A stretch of 22,487 nt of DNA, from the NCBI GenBank assembly GCA_025934385.1, contig JAICYE010000001.1:1-22487 (forward strand), read 5' to 3'. Under the pieces are notes generated by a model, which was given only the letters and a program-made list of their open reading frames with translations, was not told the origin of the DNA and searched no databases. This stretch comes from Acidimicrobiia bacterium. Its GTDB lineage: Bacteria; Actinomycetota; Acidimicrobiia; IMCC26256; BP-133. The stretch's first letter is position 1, and every line of letters starts with the position of its first letter. The position numbers and the translations under genes were made by a program. Shown here one piece after another: positions 14,251-20,809 of this stretch.

Positions 14251-15744
14251 GTGGGCGTACCGAAGGGGCTGCGCGGCCCGTTCAAGCCGATGCGGTTCGA
14301 GGCCACCGTCGAGGACTGCGTGGTCACCGCCGGCGCCATTCCCCGGGAGCTGAACGGCGGCTTCTACCGCAACGGCCCCACCTGGAAGCGTCCGTCGAGG
14401 CAGGGCTGCGACACGGCCTTCGCCATGGACGGCATGGTCCAGGCGCTCGTCGTCCGCGACGGCCGGGCCGACTTCCGCAACCGCTGGGTCCGCACGCCGA
14501 AGTACGTGGCCGAGGAGCGGGCCGGCCGGGGCCTGTTCGAGTGGAGCGACGGCGGGTTCGGCGACTGGCGGACGTGGGCCCTGGGCGACGTCGTCCGCGA
14601 CGAGTTCACCGCCGGCGTGCCCCAGGGGACCAACGCCGTCAACGTGGTCCCGTTCGCCGGCGACGTCCTCGCCCTCGGCGAGCAGGGCAGCCCGCCGGTG
14701 GCCCTCGACCCGGTGACGCTTCGGACGAAAGGGATCGTGCCGTGGTCGACGAAGCTGTCACCGGGCATCGTGGCCCCCGCCTGCTTCGGCGACGCCGCCT
14801 TCACCGCCCATCCCAAGTGGGACGCCCGCACCGGCGAGCTCTACGGCTGGGCCTACCGCGACACCGAGCCCTACGTCACGCTGCACTGGGTGCGCCCCGA
14901 CGGCTCGGTGCGGTCCCGCGACCTGTGGGACGCCCCCTACGCCACGGTGGCCCACGACATGTGGCTGACCGAGGACTGGGTCGTCATCCCCTTCATGCCG
15001 TTCCACGTCGACCGAAAGCGGATCGCCGACGGCCTGCCGATCTGGGGGTGGGACCCGGAGCTGCCGGTCACGCTGGCGCTGGTGCGGCGGGACGACTCCG
15101 ACGGCGACGTCCGCTGGATCCGGGCGGACTTCCCGGCCGAGTACGTCATGCACACGCTGTCGGCCAACCAGGTCGGCGACCGGGTCCTGCTCGACGGCCC
15201 CATCTTCGACCGCCCGCCGTTCCAGTTCGAGGACCGCTTCGCCCCCGGCGATCCCAACGTGGCGTTCTTCAAGCTGGCCACCTGCTCGTTCGGCCGGTGG
15301 ACGGTCGACCTCCGCACCGGCCGCCTCACCACCGAGCGGCTCGACGACGCCCCCTGCGAACTCCCCAAGGTCGACGAGCGCCACTACGGCCGGCCCTACC
15401 AGTGGGGGTTCCTCATCGCCGGCGAGAACACCGGCATCGCCGGCGATCCGGGCTTCCGGCTCGACAGCCTGGCCCGGCGCAACGTCCGCACCGGCGCCGA
15501 GGAGCGCTACCGCATCGCCGCCGACGCCCACACCGGCGTCTTCGAGGCCACGTTCGCCCCCCGCTCCCCCGGCGCCGCCGAGGGCGACGGCTTCCTCATC
15601 GTCCCGGTGTGCCACTTCGCCGCCGGGGCGTCGGAGTTCCTGATCTTCGACACCACGGCCATCACCGATGGCCCGGTCGCCCGCATCGAGCTGCCGTTCC
15701 AGATCGGCTGGACGCCCCACGGCCACTGGATGTCGTTCGCCTGA
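14251..15744 (+). CDS. Carotenoid cleavage oxygenase family (RPE65/lignostilbene dioxygenase-like)
   Basis: A non-heme iron dioxygenase of 497 residues that would cleave a carbon-carbon double bond in a carotenoid, apocarotenoid or stilbene-type substrate. The seven-bladed propeller family is shown by GGFYRNGPTW near the start, FAMDGMVQALVV, and the four iron-binding histidines in order: AHPKWD (His187), VAHDMWLTEDW (His235), VMHTLSANQ (His301) and TPHGHWMSFA (His490). I chose the GTG at 14251 because AGGGGGAGG lies just upstream. An in-frame ATG at 14218 has no such site and would add 11 residues. It follows the flavoprotein by about 40 nt and precedes the membrane-protein gene by 29 nt. Which double bond is cut is not predictable from sequence. 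Confidence 0.92.
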   Translation: MGVPKGLRGPFKPMRFEATVEDCVVTAGAIPRELNGGFYRNGPTWKRPSRQGCDTAFAMDGMVQALVVRDGRADFRNRWVRTPKYVAEERAGRGLFEWSDGGFGDWRTWALGDVVRDEFTAGVPQGTNAVNVVPFAGDVLALGEQGSPPVALDPVTLRTKGIVPWSTKLSPGIVAPACFGDAAFTAHPKWDARTGELYGWAYRDTEPYVTLHWVRPDGSVRSRDLWDAPYATVAHDMWLTEDWVVIPFMPFHVDRKRIADGLPIWGWDPELPVTLALVRRDDSDGDVRWIRADFPAEYVMHTLSANQVGDRVLLDGPIFDRPPFQFEDRFAPGDPNVAFFKLATCSFGRWTVDLRTGRLTTERLDDAPCELPKVDERHYGRPYQWGFLIAGENTGIAGDPGFRLDSLARRNVRTGAEERYRIAADAHTGVFEATFAPRSPGAAEGDGFLIVPVCHFAAGASEFLIFDTTAITDGPVARIELPFQIGWTPHGHWMSFA

Positions 15745-15773
15745 GTCCCGTTCGCACCGAGGGAGGAGGCCTC

Positions 15774-16562
15774 GTGCACCTCGACCCGCCGATCTACGGC
15801 ATTCCCGCCCACATCTCGCACTGGGCCACCGCCCTGGCCGGGCTCGGCGCCCTCGGCTCGCTGCTGTACTGCGGACGGGCGGCCCTGGCCCGACGCTCGG
15901 CGCTGCCGCTGTACCTGTTCGTCGGCGGCGCGCTCACCGGCTGGATCGAACCGTTCATCGACACGATGGGCCACGCCATCTTCGCCCAGCAGGACCGGAT
16001 CGCCTGGACGTCGTCGTTCGGCCGGCACATCCCCGCCTACATCGGTCTGACCCTGATGTTCTACGTGGCGCCGGCCTACCTGGCGCTGCTCACGGTGTTC
16101 CAGCGGGGGATCGCCCCTCGGGCCTTCGCCCTGCTGTGCGGTGGGATCGTGGCGGCGACGTTCCTGTTCGAGTTCGTCCCGCTGCACTACGACCTGTGGC
16201 GCTACTACGGGCCGCAGGGCCTCCAGCTCGGCCAGATGCCGCTGTGGTGGGGGTTCGTCAACGCCCAGGGCCTCGTCGGCACCGCCGTCGTCGTCCATTT
16301 GCTGCGCAAGCAACTACCGGAACGAAGCCTGGCGCTGCTCGTCCCGTTGCTGCCGGCCGTCTTCCTCGGGGTCCACACCGCCGGGGCGGTGTTCGGCTAC
16401 CTGGCGATCAACTCGACCACCAGTGCGGTGGCCGCCGACCTCGGGACGCTGGCCACCTGCGGGCTGTGCACCGTGCTGTTCTGGCTGTACTCCAAGGTCG
16501 TGTGCGCCGATGCCCCGGCCCCCATCCGAGAGGTGAGCCATGGCCACGTTCGAGTCGGCTGA
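15774..16562 (+). CDS. Polytopic membrane protein of unknown function
   Basis: A protein of 262 residues beginning at a GTG with GGGAGGAGG 4 nt upstream, a strong start. The frame is open far upstream (to 13434), but that stretch only mirrors the genes before it. About seven hydrophobic helices are visible. Conserved-looking aromatic and charged motifs occur between them: HISHWATALA, GWIEPFIDTMGHAIF, FVPLHYDLWRYYG, PLWWGFVNAQGLVGTA and GVHTAGAVFGY. I do not recognise the family with confidence. The WIEPFID and PLWW-FVNA segments faintly recall AveC-like spirocyclase-family membrane proteins. It lies between the carotenoid oxygenase and the SCP-2 gene and overlaps the latter by 23 nt, so it probably acts in the same pathway, as a membrane enzyme or a lipid-handling protein. 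Confidence 0.82.
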   Translation: MHLDPPIYGIPAHISHWATALAGLGALGSLLYCGRAALARRSALPLYLFVGGALTGWIEPFIDTMGHAIFAQQDRIAWTSSFGRHIPAYIGLTLMFYVAPAYLALLTVFQRGIAPRAFALLCGGIVAATFLFEFVPLHYDLWRYYGPQGLQLGQMPLWWGFVNAQGLVGTAVVVHLLRKQLPERSLALLVPLLPAVFLGVHTAGAVFGYLAINSTTSAVAADLGTLATCGLCTVLFWLYSKVVCADAPAPIREVSHGHVRVG

Positions 16563-16956
16563 CGAGATCCACACCACGCTGGGAGCGTTCCTGGCCGAGA
16601 TCACCCAGGCCCCCGACATGCGGCCGAAGTTCACCGCCGCCGACACGTCGTTCCTCGTCACCTACACCGACCCGGCCGCCCGGACGCTGGTCGACTGCAC
16701 CCAGGACCCCCCGCTGGTGGTGAACGACCCACCCGACGGCTCGACCGCCGAGATCAACCTGGTGATGAGCGCCGACGACGCCCACCGGTTCTGGCAGGGC
16801 AAGCTCAACATGACCGTCGCCCTGGCCAAGAAGCAGGTCCAGGTGTCGGGCCCGATGGGGAAGATGCTCAAGCTCCTCCCCGCCATGCGCCCGGCCTTCC
16901 CCCGCTACCGGGAGTTCCTGGAAGCCAACGGCTACGCCGACAAGGTCATCACCTGA
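16540..16956 (+). CDS. SCP-2 sterol-transfer domain protein
   Basis: A protein of 138 residues made of a single SCP2 domain, a hydrophobic-tunnel lipid carrier. Typical elements: the strand EINLVMSADDAHRFWQGKLN, the helix MTVALAKKQVQVSGPMGKML and the end KLLPAMRPAFPRYREFLE. Such proteins bind sterols, fatty acyl-CoAs or other hydrophobic molecules and can present them to enzymes. The ATG at 16540 follows GAGAGGTGAGCC and overlaps the membrane-protein gene by 23 nt, so translation is probably coupled. It is the last gene of the four-gene operon. Its presence argues that the substrate of this operon is bulky and poorly soluble. Confidence 0.9.
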   Translation: MATFESADEIHTTLGAFLAEITQAPDMRPKFTAADTSFLVTYTDPAARTLVDCTQDPPLVVNDPPDGSTAEINLVMSADDAHRFWQGKLNMTVALAKKQVQVSGPMGKMLKLLPAMRPAFPRYREFLEANGYADKVIT

Positions 16957-17060
16957 CGCCGACGCGTTTGCGGTGATCTGTCCCGGTGTGTCCGGGCGGA
17001 TCCTGCGCCGGCCGGTCGGGGGTCCACAGGGGTGAGGCTCCCGACGACGAAAATGGTGTC

Positions 17061-18104
17061 GTGGCCGTCACGACACCTCCTCAGCCCGTCCCGTCCACCA
17101 TCGACTCGACGTCCGGCGCCGTCCGGTCCCGGCGGGTCCGGCCCGGAGCGCTGGTCGGCGCCGGACTGGCCCTGGCCGCCGCCTACGTCGTCCTCCTCAT
17201 GGTGGGTTCGGCGCCCACCGCCAGCGCCGTCCTCCACGCCCCGCAGGCCATCATCCTCGGCGCGGTGGAGGGGATCACCGAGTTCCTGCCGATCAGCTCC
17301 ACCGGCCATCTCGTCGTCACGGAGCGCCTCCTCGGGCTCGGCGGCACCAAGTCGTCGCTGGAGGCGCTCGACAGCTACGCCGTCATCATCCAGGGCGGCG
17401 CCATCCTGGCCGTCGCCTGGCTGTACTGGCGCCGGCTCTGGGCCTCGTTCGTGGCGCTGGCCGGCTCGCTGCGCCTGCCCGGCTTCCGCCGGCGGGCAGT
17501 CGACCCGGCCGACCGCAGCCTGGCCGTCGCCATCGTCGTCGCCGTCGCCCCGGCCGGTCTGATCGGCTTCGTCGCCGGCGACGCCGTCCAGCACCGTCTC
17601 TTCTCCCCCGTCCCGATCGCCCTGGCCTGGATCGCCGGCGGCGCGGCGCTGGTCGCCGCGGCCAGCTGGCTCCACCGCCGCAGCGTCGCCGGCGCCGACG
17701 CCGGCTTCGGCCTCGACCGGCTGACCTGGCAGGCGGCGCTGATCGTCGGCCTGGCCCAGGCCCTGGCGCTGTGGCCCGGCGTGAGCCGCAGCCTCGTCAC
17801 CATCGTGGCCGGCTGCCTCGTGGGCCTGACCGTGTCGGCGGCGGTGGAACTGAGCTTCCTCGTCGGGTTCGTGCTCCTCCTGGCGGCCAGCGGCCTCGAG
17901 GTCCTCAAGCACGGCGGTGACATCATCTCCGCCTACGGCTGGCTCAACCCGCTGCTCGGCCTGGCCGTGGCCTTCGTCTGCGCCGTGGCCTCCATCCGCT
18001 GGCTGCTGCGGGTCATCTCCGGCCGGAGCCTGGCCGGATTCGGCTGGTACCGCCTGGCCGCCGCAGCCATGGTCTTCGGCCTCCTGGCCGCCGGCCGGAT
18101 CTGA
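17061..18104 (+). CDS. uppP: Undecaprenyl-diphosphatase (BacA/UppP family)
   Basis: An integral membrane phosphatase that recycles the lipid carrier of cell-wall synthesis. With the GTG at 17061 it has 347 residues, longer than the usual ~270-290, because of an N-terminal extension of about 60 residues with an extra predicted helix (GALVGAGLALAAAYVVLLMV). Signature motif 1 is EGITEFLPISSTGH (70-83). Motif 2 is PGVSRSLVT (239-247), where most family members have PGxSRSGxT, so a Gly is replaced by Leu. The start is uncertain: no ribosome-binding site is close, and an earlier GTG at 16986 is possible. The ~100 nt upstream (16957-17060) show no gene. It is not obviously tied to the catabolic operon. 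Confidence 0.9.
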   Translation: MAVTTPPQPVPSTIDSTSGAVRSRRVRPGALVGAGLALAAAYVVLLMVGSAPTASAVLHAPQAIILGAVEGITEFLPISSTGHLVVTERLLGLGGTKSSLEALDSYAVIIQGGAILAVAWLYWRRLWASFVALAGSLRLPGFRRRAVDPADRSLAVAIVVAVAPAGLIGFVAGDAVQHRLFSPVPIALAWIAGGAALVAAASWLHRRSVAGADAGFGLDRLTWQAALIVGLAQALALWPGVSRSLVTIVAGCLVGLTVSAAVELSFLVGFVLLLAASGLEVLKHGGDIISAYGWLNPLLGLAVAFVCAVASIRWLLRVISGRSLAGFGWYRLAAAAMVFGLLAAGRI

Positions 18105-18136
18105 CGCTTCGGCCCCGCAGAGCCCGAGCGGCCCGG

Positions 18137-18619
18137 TCAGGGCTTTCTCGATCGGGCCGACCGCTGCCGGGGCGACACCGGAAGGGCCGAGTCCTCGATC
18201 GGGTTGGCCCAGCGCAAGCCGCTCCACCGGGCGAAGTCCCGATCGGCAGAACAGAGCATGGCGCCGTGCTCGATGCATACCGCCGCCAGGTGGGCGTCAG
18301 TGGTCAGGTTCCCCGCCGTCCCCGACGAATCGAGCAGTTCCCGCAGGAGGCCGGCGTGACGCTCGGTCGGGCCGATCACCGTGGTGGTGGGCTGGGCCAG
18401 CCAGGTATCGACGACGTCGAAGGCGTCGGCGGCGGAGAGCGGATGCTCGAAGACGCGGGCGTTCGTCGTCAGCCGGACAACCGCCAGCAGGACCGACCAC
18501 ATGAAGGCGAAGGTTTCGCCGCTCGAGAGTTCGGCGTCGAGCCATGCCTTGGCTGCCCGATGGTGCGGCGACGTCTCGTCCAGCGCGTAGATGAGCAGGT
18601 TGGCGTCGGGAACGTTCAC
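18137..18619 (-). CDS. vapC: PIN-domain toxin, VapC type, with one acidic residue missing
   Basis: A protein of 160 residues of the VapC ribonuclease family, which cleave RNA with a metal held by three or four acidic residues. Asp5 (MNVPDANLLIYA), Asp108 (TTDAHLAA) and Asp126 and/or Asp128 (SADRDF) are in place. The second acid, normally Glu in a [E]FxR motif, is Ala46 here (WSVLLAVVRLTTNARVF); the codon is GCG where GAG is expected. Arg49 is kept. The toxin may be weak or inactive. The GTG at 18619 overlaps the stop of the antitoxin gene by 4 nt (GTGA), the usual coupled arrangement. The C-terminus has a basic extension (RQRSARSRKP). Confidence 0.88.
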   Translation of the reverse strand: MNVPDANLLIYALDETSPHHRAAKAWLDAELSSGETFAFMWSVLLAVVRLTTNARVFEHPLSAADAFDVVDTWLAQPTTTVIGPTERHAGLLRELLDSSGTAGNLTTDAHLAAVCIEHGAMLCSADRDFARWSGLRWANPIEDSALPVSPRQRSARSRKP

Positions 18620-18879
18620 GTGCGCAGTTCGAGGCGGCGGATGAACTCCTCGTCCTCCATGGCCGACGCGAGGGAAAGGGCCTTGGTCAGGTCGATGCCG
18701 GCGCGCAGACCAAGCGGCCGCGACGGAGTCCGGTACGGTGCTGGCGGGCCGGCCTGCTCGCCGGCCAGGCCCGCCCGGACCGCCCGGTTCAACGCCTCCT
18801 TGAACGAGATCCCCCGCTCCCGGGCCACGCGCTTCAGCCGGGCGGCGACATCCTCGTCGAGTGTCACCGTCGTGCGCAT
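18616..18879 (-). CDS. vapB: Antitoxin of VapBC module, ribbon-helix-helix type
   Basis: A protein of 87 residues. Residues 1-40 form a CopG/RHH DNA-binding domain (MRTTVTLDEDVAARLKRVAR, then GISFKEALNRAVRAGL). The remaining part (residues ~45-87) is the flexible segment that would wrap around the toxin, ending in an acidic helix (AMEDEEFIRRLELRT). The ATG at 18879 has no ribosome-binding site; an extended -10 (TGcTATGAT, minus strand, 18894 to 18886) places transcription start on or next to the ATG, so it is probably leaderless. The protein should bind the dyad over its own promoter and repress it together with VapC. Confidence 0.88.
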   Translation of the reverse strand: MRTTVTLDEDVAARLKRVARERGISFKEALNRAVRAGLAGEQAGPPAPYRTPSRPLGLRAGIDLTKALSLASAMEDEEFIRRLELRT

Positions 18880-18917
18880 TGATGCATCATAGCATCAACT
18901 TCATTGTCATCATGATG
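18879..18917 (-). promoter_or_regulatory. vapBC promoter and autoregulatory operator
   Basis: TTGATGC-atcata-GCATCAA (18879-18898) is a perfect 7-bp dyad. Its centre holds, on the minus strand, the -10 TATGAT with a TG extension, and its edge touches the vapB start codon. A second palindrome, CATCATGATG, lies at 18908-18917. Repeated TGATG half-sites over a promoter are typical of RHH antitoxin operators. Confidence 0.7.
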
Positions 18918-18939
18918 CTACAGGATCCTGGGCCACTTC

Positions 18940-19365
18940 TCAGGCGGCGGGTTCGAACATGAGCAGCGAGCGGATGACCCTCACGACCGGCAGGTCGACG
19001 GCGCCGAACCACTGGGTCGAGCCGTTGCGGTGGCGGATGACGCCGGACTGGGAGGCGTGGTCCACGGCCACGGTGATGCGGACGGGGACGTCGTCGCGCT
19101 CCGGCAGCAGCGCAGGCGGTGGCCGCCGGGTCAGCACCGAATGGGCCACGGCCAGGTAGGGCTCGCCGTCGGCCAGCGGCTCGAGCTCCTCGCCGATGCC
19201 GGCCTCGAGGTGCTTGACGGCGATGCGCACGCCGTCGGGCTCATCGAGCGCCTCCCAGAGCAGGGCCATCGTCGGCTCGACGGCGCTCCAGTCGTCGGCC
19301 AGGGCGGTATCGAGGAGCTCGGCCAGCACCCTGGCCACGTCGGATTTCACTGCTTCCACGGACAT
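18940..19365 (-). CDS. Conserved-looking hypothetical protein
   Basis: A protein of 141 residues that I do not recognise. The ATG at 19365 has AGGAG 8 nt upstream; a longer frame to 19605 has atypical composition. The N-terminal half looks helical (MSVEAVKSDVARVLAELLDT, then ADDWSAVEPTMALLWEALDE). The second half contains likely strands (DDVPVRITVAVDHASQSGVI, STQWFGAVDLPVVRVIRSLL). There is no signal peptide, membrane segment or cysteine pair, so it should be cytoplasmic. Codon third positions are strongly GC, supporting a real gene. It is co-directional with vapBC, which starts 60 nt downstream under its own promoter. No function is proposed. Confidence 0.65.
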   Translation of the reverse strand: MSVEAVKSDVARVLAELLDTALADDWSAVEPTMALLWEALDEPDGVRIAVKHLEAGIGEELEPLADGEPYLAVAHSVLTRRPPPALLPERDDVPVRITVAVDHASQSGVIRHRNGSTQWFGAVDLPVVRVIRSLLMFEPAA

Positions 19366-19438
19366 GTTCGGCACTCCTGTGGTGGAGGGACGAGGCAGGA
19401 GGCCGAAATCGCGGCCACGACGATGGCGAGAGAGCCTG

Positions 19439-19458
19439 GCCGGGGGCGGAACCCCGGC
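19439..19458. repeat. Short hairpin in gene-poor stretch
   Basis: GCCGGGG (19439-19445) pairs with CCCCGGC (19452-19458) around a 6-nt loop, about 75 nt upstream of the hypothetical gene start. It may be a terminator remnant or a 5'-leader structure. The surrounding 19366-19538 shows no convincing gene. Confidence 0.4.
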
Positions 19459-19538
19459 GCAAACGAATTTCGCGCTTGGCCCGGCGCGGCGTGGGCGATC
19501 GGACCGATCCCGCTGGGCGACACCCTCGGGCCCGCGGG

Positions 19539-19740
19539 GTGGGGTTCGTCCTCGTCCACGGGCGGGTTCCACCGGGCCGCCGGGTGGGACGCCGTGGTCC
19601 CTCACCTGGCCGCCCCGGCGCTGTCCGTCGATGTTCCAACCACCGCCTGTCGTGTCGAAGGCCCTCTGGAGGCCCTGTCCACGACTGGTCGTGCTGAGGC
19701 ACGGACTGCTCCGAGGTACCGATCGGACCGGCGTTCATAA
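19539..19740 (+). pseudogene. Relic of an alpha/beta hydrolase N-terminus, frameshifted
   Basis: From a GTG at 19539 the frame reads VGFVLVH. Skipping one G near 19560, the next frame continues GGFHRAAGWDAVVPHLAAPA and LSVDVP. Joined, this matches the start of alpha/beta hydrolases: first core strand, the HGG oxyanion segment, a Trp-x-x-VVPHLA helix, then the second strand. Neither frame alone gives this. The similarity ends near 19640 and the frame stops at 19738-19740 without the nucleophile elbow. I read it as a decayed fragment. A sequencing error at 19560 would repair the frame but not the missing body of the enzyme. Confidence 0.5.
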
Positions 19741-19790
19741 CTATCAGCACGCGGTAGATACGAACGCCGAAGCAAGCGGGTGCCGTACCG

Positions 19791-19860
19791 GGTACCGCGA
19801 CCGGTTGCGCCCGAGCAACGTTGACGGCCGTGAACACGTGCGGTACCGCCACCGGTCGCA
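19791..19860. repeat. Imperfect 19-bp direct repeat in non-coding DNA
   Basis: GGTACCGCGACCGGTTGCG (19791-19809) recurs as GGTACCGCCACCGGTCGCA (19842-19860), 16 of 19 identical, 51 bp apart. Both contain GGTACC and ACCGGT palindromes. The region 19741-20023 shows no convincing gene, and its composition is less GC-biased than the coding parts. The copies may be operators or remains of a duplication. Confidence 0.5.
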
Positions 19861-19972
19861 CCACCTGGTGCCGAATCTCACCGGCTTTGCGAGATCCGGC
19901 CCGGCGGTTCTGCGAGCTCGGAGGAGCAGCGGCTCTCGACGCGATCAGGGTCGGCGTCACGGTTGCGTCACA

Positions 19973-19986
19973 GGGTCGCGCGACCC
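19973..19986. promoter_or_regulatory. Perfect 14-bp palindrome upstream of the PPC-domain gene
   Basis: GGGTCGCGCGACCC lies 52 nt before the start of the PPC/DUF296 gene. Its position fits an operator. It could also be chance in such GC-rich DNA. Confidence 0.35.
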
Positions 19987-20037
19987 GCGGCGACGGGGTA
20001 GACGTAACGGTGAGGCGATCCTGGGAAGGGAGGGCCG

Positions 20038-20496
20038 TTGCAGGTCAAGACGTTGGCCACCACCGGCGACGGGCGGCGGACGGTGGCGATCATTCTCGGT
20101 ACCGGCGACGAGTGCATGGCGTCGCTCCAGCGGGTGGTGGAGGAGCAGGGCATCGAGGCGGCCGGCTTCACGGCCATCGGCGCCTTCGAACGGATGACCC
20201 TCGGTTATTTCCAGTGGGACTCCAAGTCGTACAAGGACCTTCCCGTGAACGAGCAGGTCGAGGTGGCGTCGCTGCTCGGCAATGTCGGCCGCCAGGCCGA
20301 CGGATCGCCGAAGATCCACGCCCACTGCGTCGTCGCCACCGCCACCGGCGAAGCGCGAGCCGGCCACGTTCGGAAGGCGCACGTCCGGCCGACGCTCGAG
20401 ATCATTCTGGAGGAGTCACCGGCCCATCTCGCCCGGCGTCACGACGACGAGACCGGGCTGGCCTTGATCGACCTGGAGGCATCCGCGGTGAGTTGA
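20038..20496 (+). CDS. PPC/DUF296-domain protein
   Basis: A protein of 152 residues. The whole length fits the PPC (plant and prokaryote conserved, DUF296) fold: IILGTGDECMASLQRVVEEQ, GIEAAGFTAIGAFERMTLGY, GSPKIHAHCVVATATGEARA, GHVRKAHVRPTLEIILEESP. The His-x-His segment and the GH-x10-ExxL end are the family's recognisable parts. Members form trimers; in plants the domain accompanies AT-hook DNA-binding motifs, while the role of stand-alone bacterial forms is unclear. No AT-hook is present. The start is a TTG at 20038 behind GGGAAGGGAGGG, a strong ribosome-binding site; there is no better ATG. It stands alone among gene relics. Confidence 0.85.
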   Translation: MQVKTLATTGDGRRTVAIILGTGDECMASLQRVVEEQGIEAAGFTAIGAFERMTLGYFQWDSKSYKDLPVNEQVEVASLLGNVGRQADGSPKIHAHCVVATATGEARAGHVRKAHVRPTLEIILEESPAHLARRHDDETGLALIDLEASAVS

Positions 20497-20528
20497 GCCG
20501 GCCGCCGCTCGGGGCGTCCGGCCGGACG

Positions 20529-20654
20529 TCAGGCCTTGTGGCCGGCCTCGCAAACGCCGTCGGGCCCGATCGGCTGGCTGCACTTGGTGAACAGGCTGCC
20601 CTCGAGGATGCGTTCCTCGCAGGTGGCGACCCCCGTGGCGCCGACCCGGGTCAC
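20529..20654 (-). CDS. Small Cys-rich ORF, 41 codons
   Basis: It starts at a GTG (20654), two codons after an in-frame TGA, and ends at a TGA (20529-20531). 39 of the 41 sense codons end in G or C, which is what real genes here show. The product contains three Cys and a His: TCEERILEGSLFTKC, then GPDGVCEAGHKA at the end, i.e. C-x12-C-x9-C-x3-H. This suggests a tiny zinc-binding protein, or the preserved C-terminal end of a larger lost gene. The Shine-Dalgarno is poor (GAGG almost touching the GTG), which favours the second view slightly. Confidence 0.45.
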   Translation of the reverse strand: MTRVGATGVATCEERILEGSLFTKCSQPIGPDGVCEAGHKA

Positions 20655-20656
20655 GC

Positions 20657-20737
20657 CTCAGCTTCGAGATGGATCGCGACGAGGCCCGGGCGTCGCGTCG
20701 GCGCATCGCCGAAGAGGTCCTGCCCGCCTTCCGCTGA
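20657..20737 (+). pseudogene. Possible C-terminal relic of a flavin-dependent oxidoreductase
   Basis: The frame ending at a TGA (20735-20737) reads LSFEMDRDEARASRRRIAEE, then VLPAFR. This resembles the last helix of luciferase-like F420/FMN oxidoreductases, which often end in AxEVxPxFR. There is no start codon or upstream body; the preceding bases belong to the oppositely oriented small ORF. I read it as a leftover gene end next to a deletion point. The identification is tentative. Confidence 0.3.
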
Positions 20738-20772
20738 GGCGGCCGAGGTCCTCGCCCGGCCCGACGCCTCCC

Positions 20773-20789
20773 AAGTAAGCTGTTAGTAG
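20773..20789. promoter_or_regulatory. AAGTAAG operator candidate before the TetR pair
   Basis: AAGTAAG-ctg-TTAGTAG lies 21 nt before the GTG of the TetR gene at 20810, directly upstream of its ribosome-binding site. It resembles the boxes at 1616-1629, 10371-10414 and 12993-13010. Its position would allow one of these TetR proteins to regulate its own gene. Confidence 0.45.
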
Positions 20790-20809
20790 CGATTGGAGGG
20801 AGGGCAGTC

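Noticed and set aside
13434..15773. The upstream 780 codons of the long frame that ends at 16562
   Set aside because: They overlap the flavoprotein and carotenoid oxygenase in another frame and are Arg/Pro-rich. Only the part from the GTG at 15774, with its strong ribosome-binding site, is a gene.
16932..18278. A 448-codon minus-strand open frame
   Set aside because: It is antisense to uppP, with low-complexity Asp/Gly/Glu-rich composition.
19241..19960. A 239-codon minus-strand open frame across the gene-poor stretch
   Set aside because: Its composition is Arg/Pro-rich, it shows no motif and it overlaps the hypothetical gene in a different frame.
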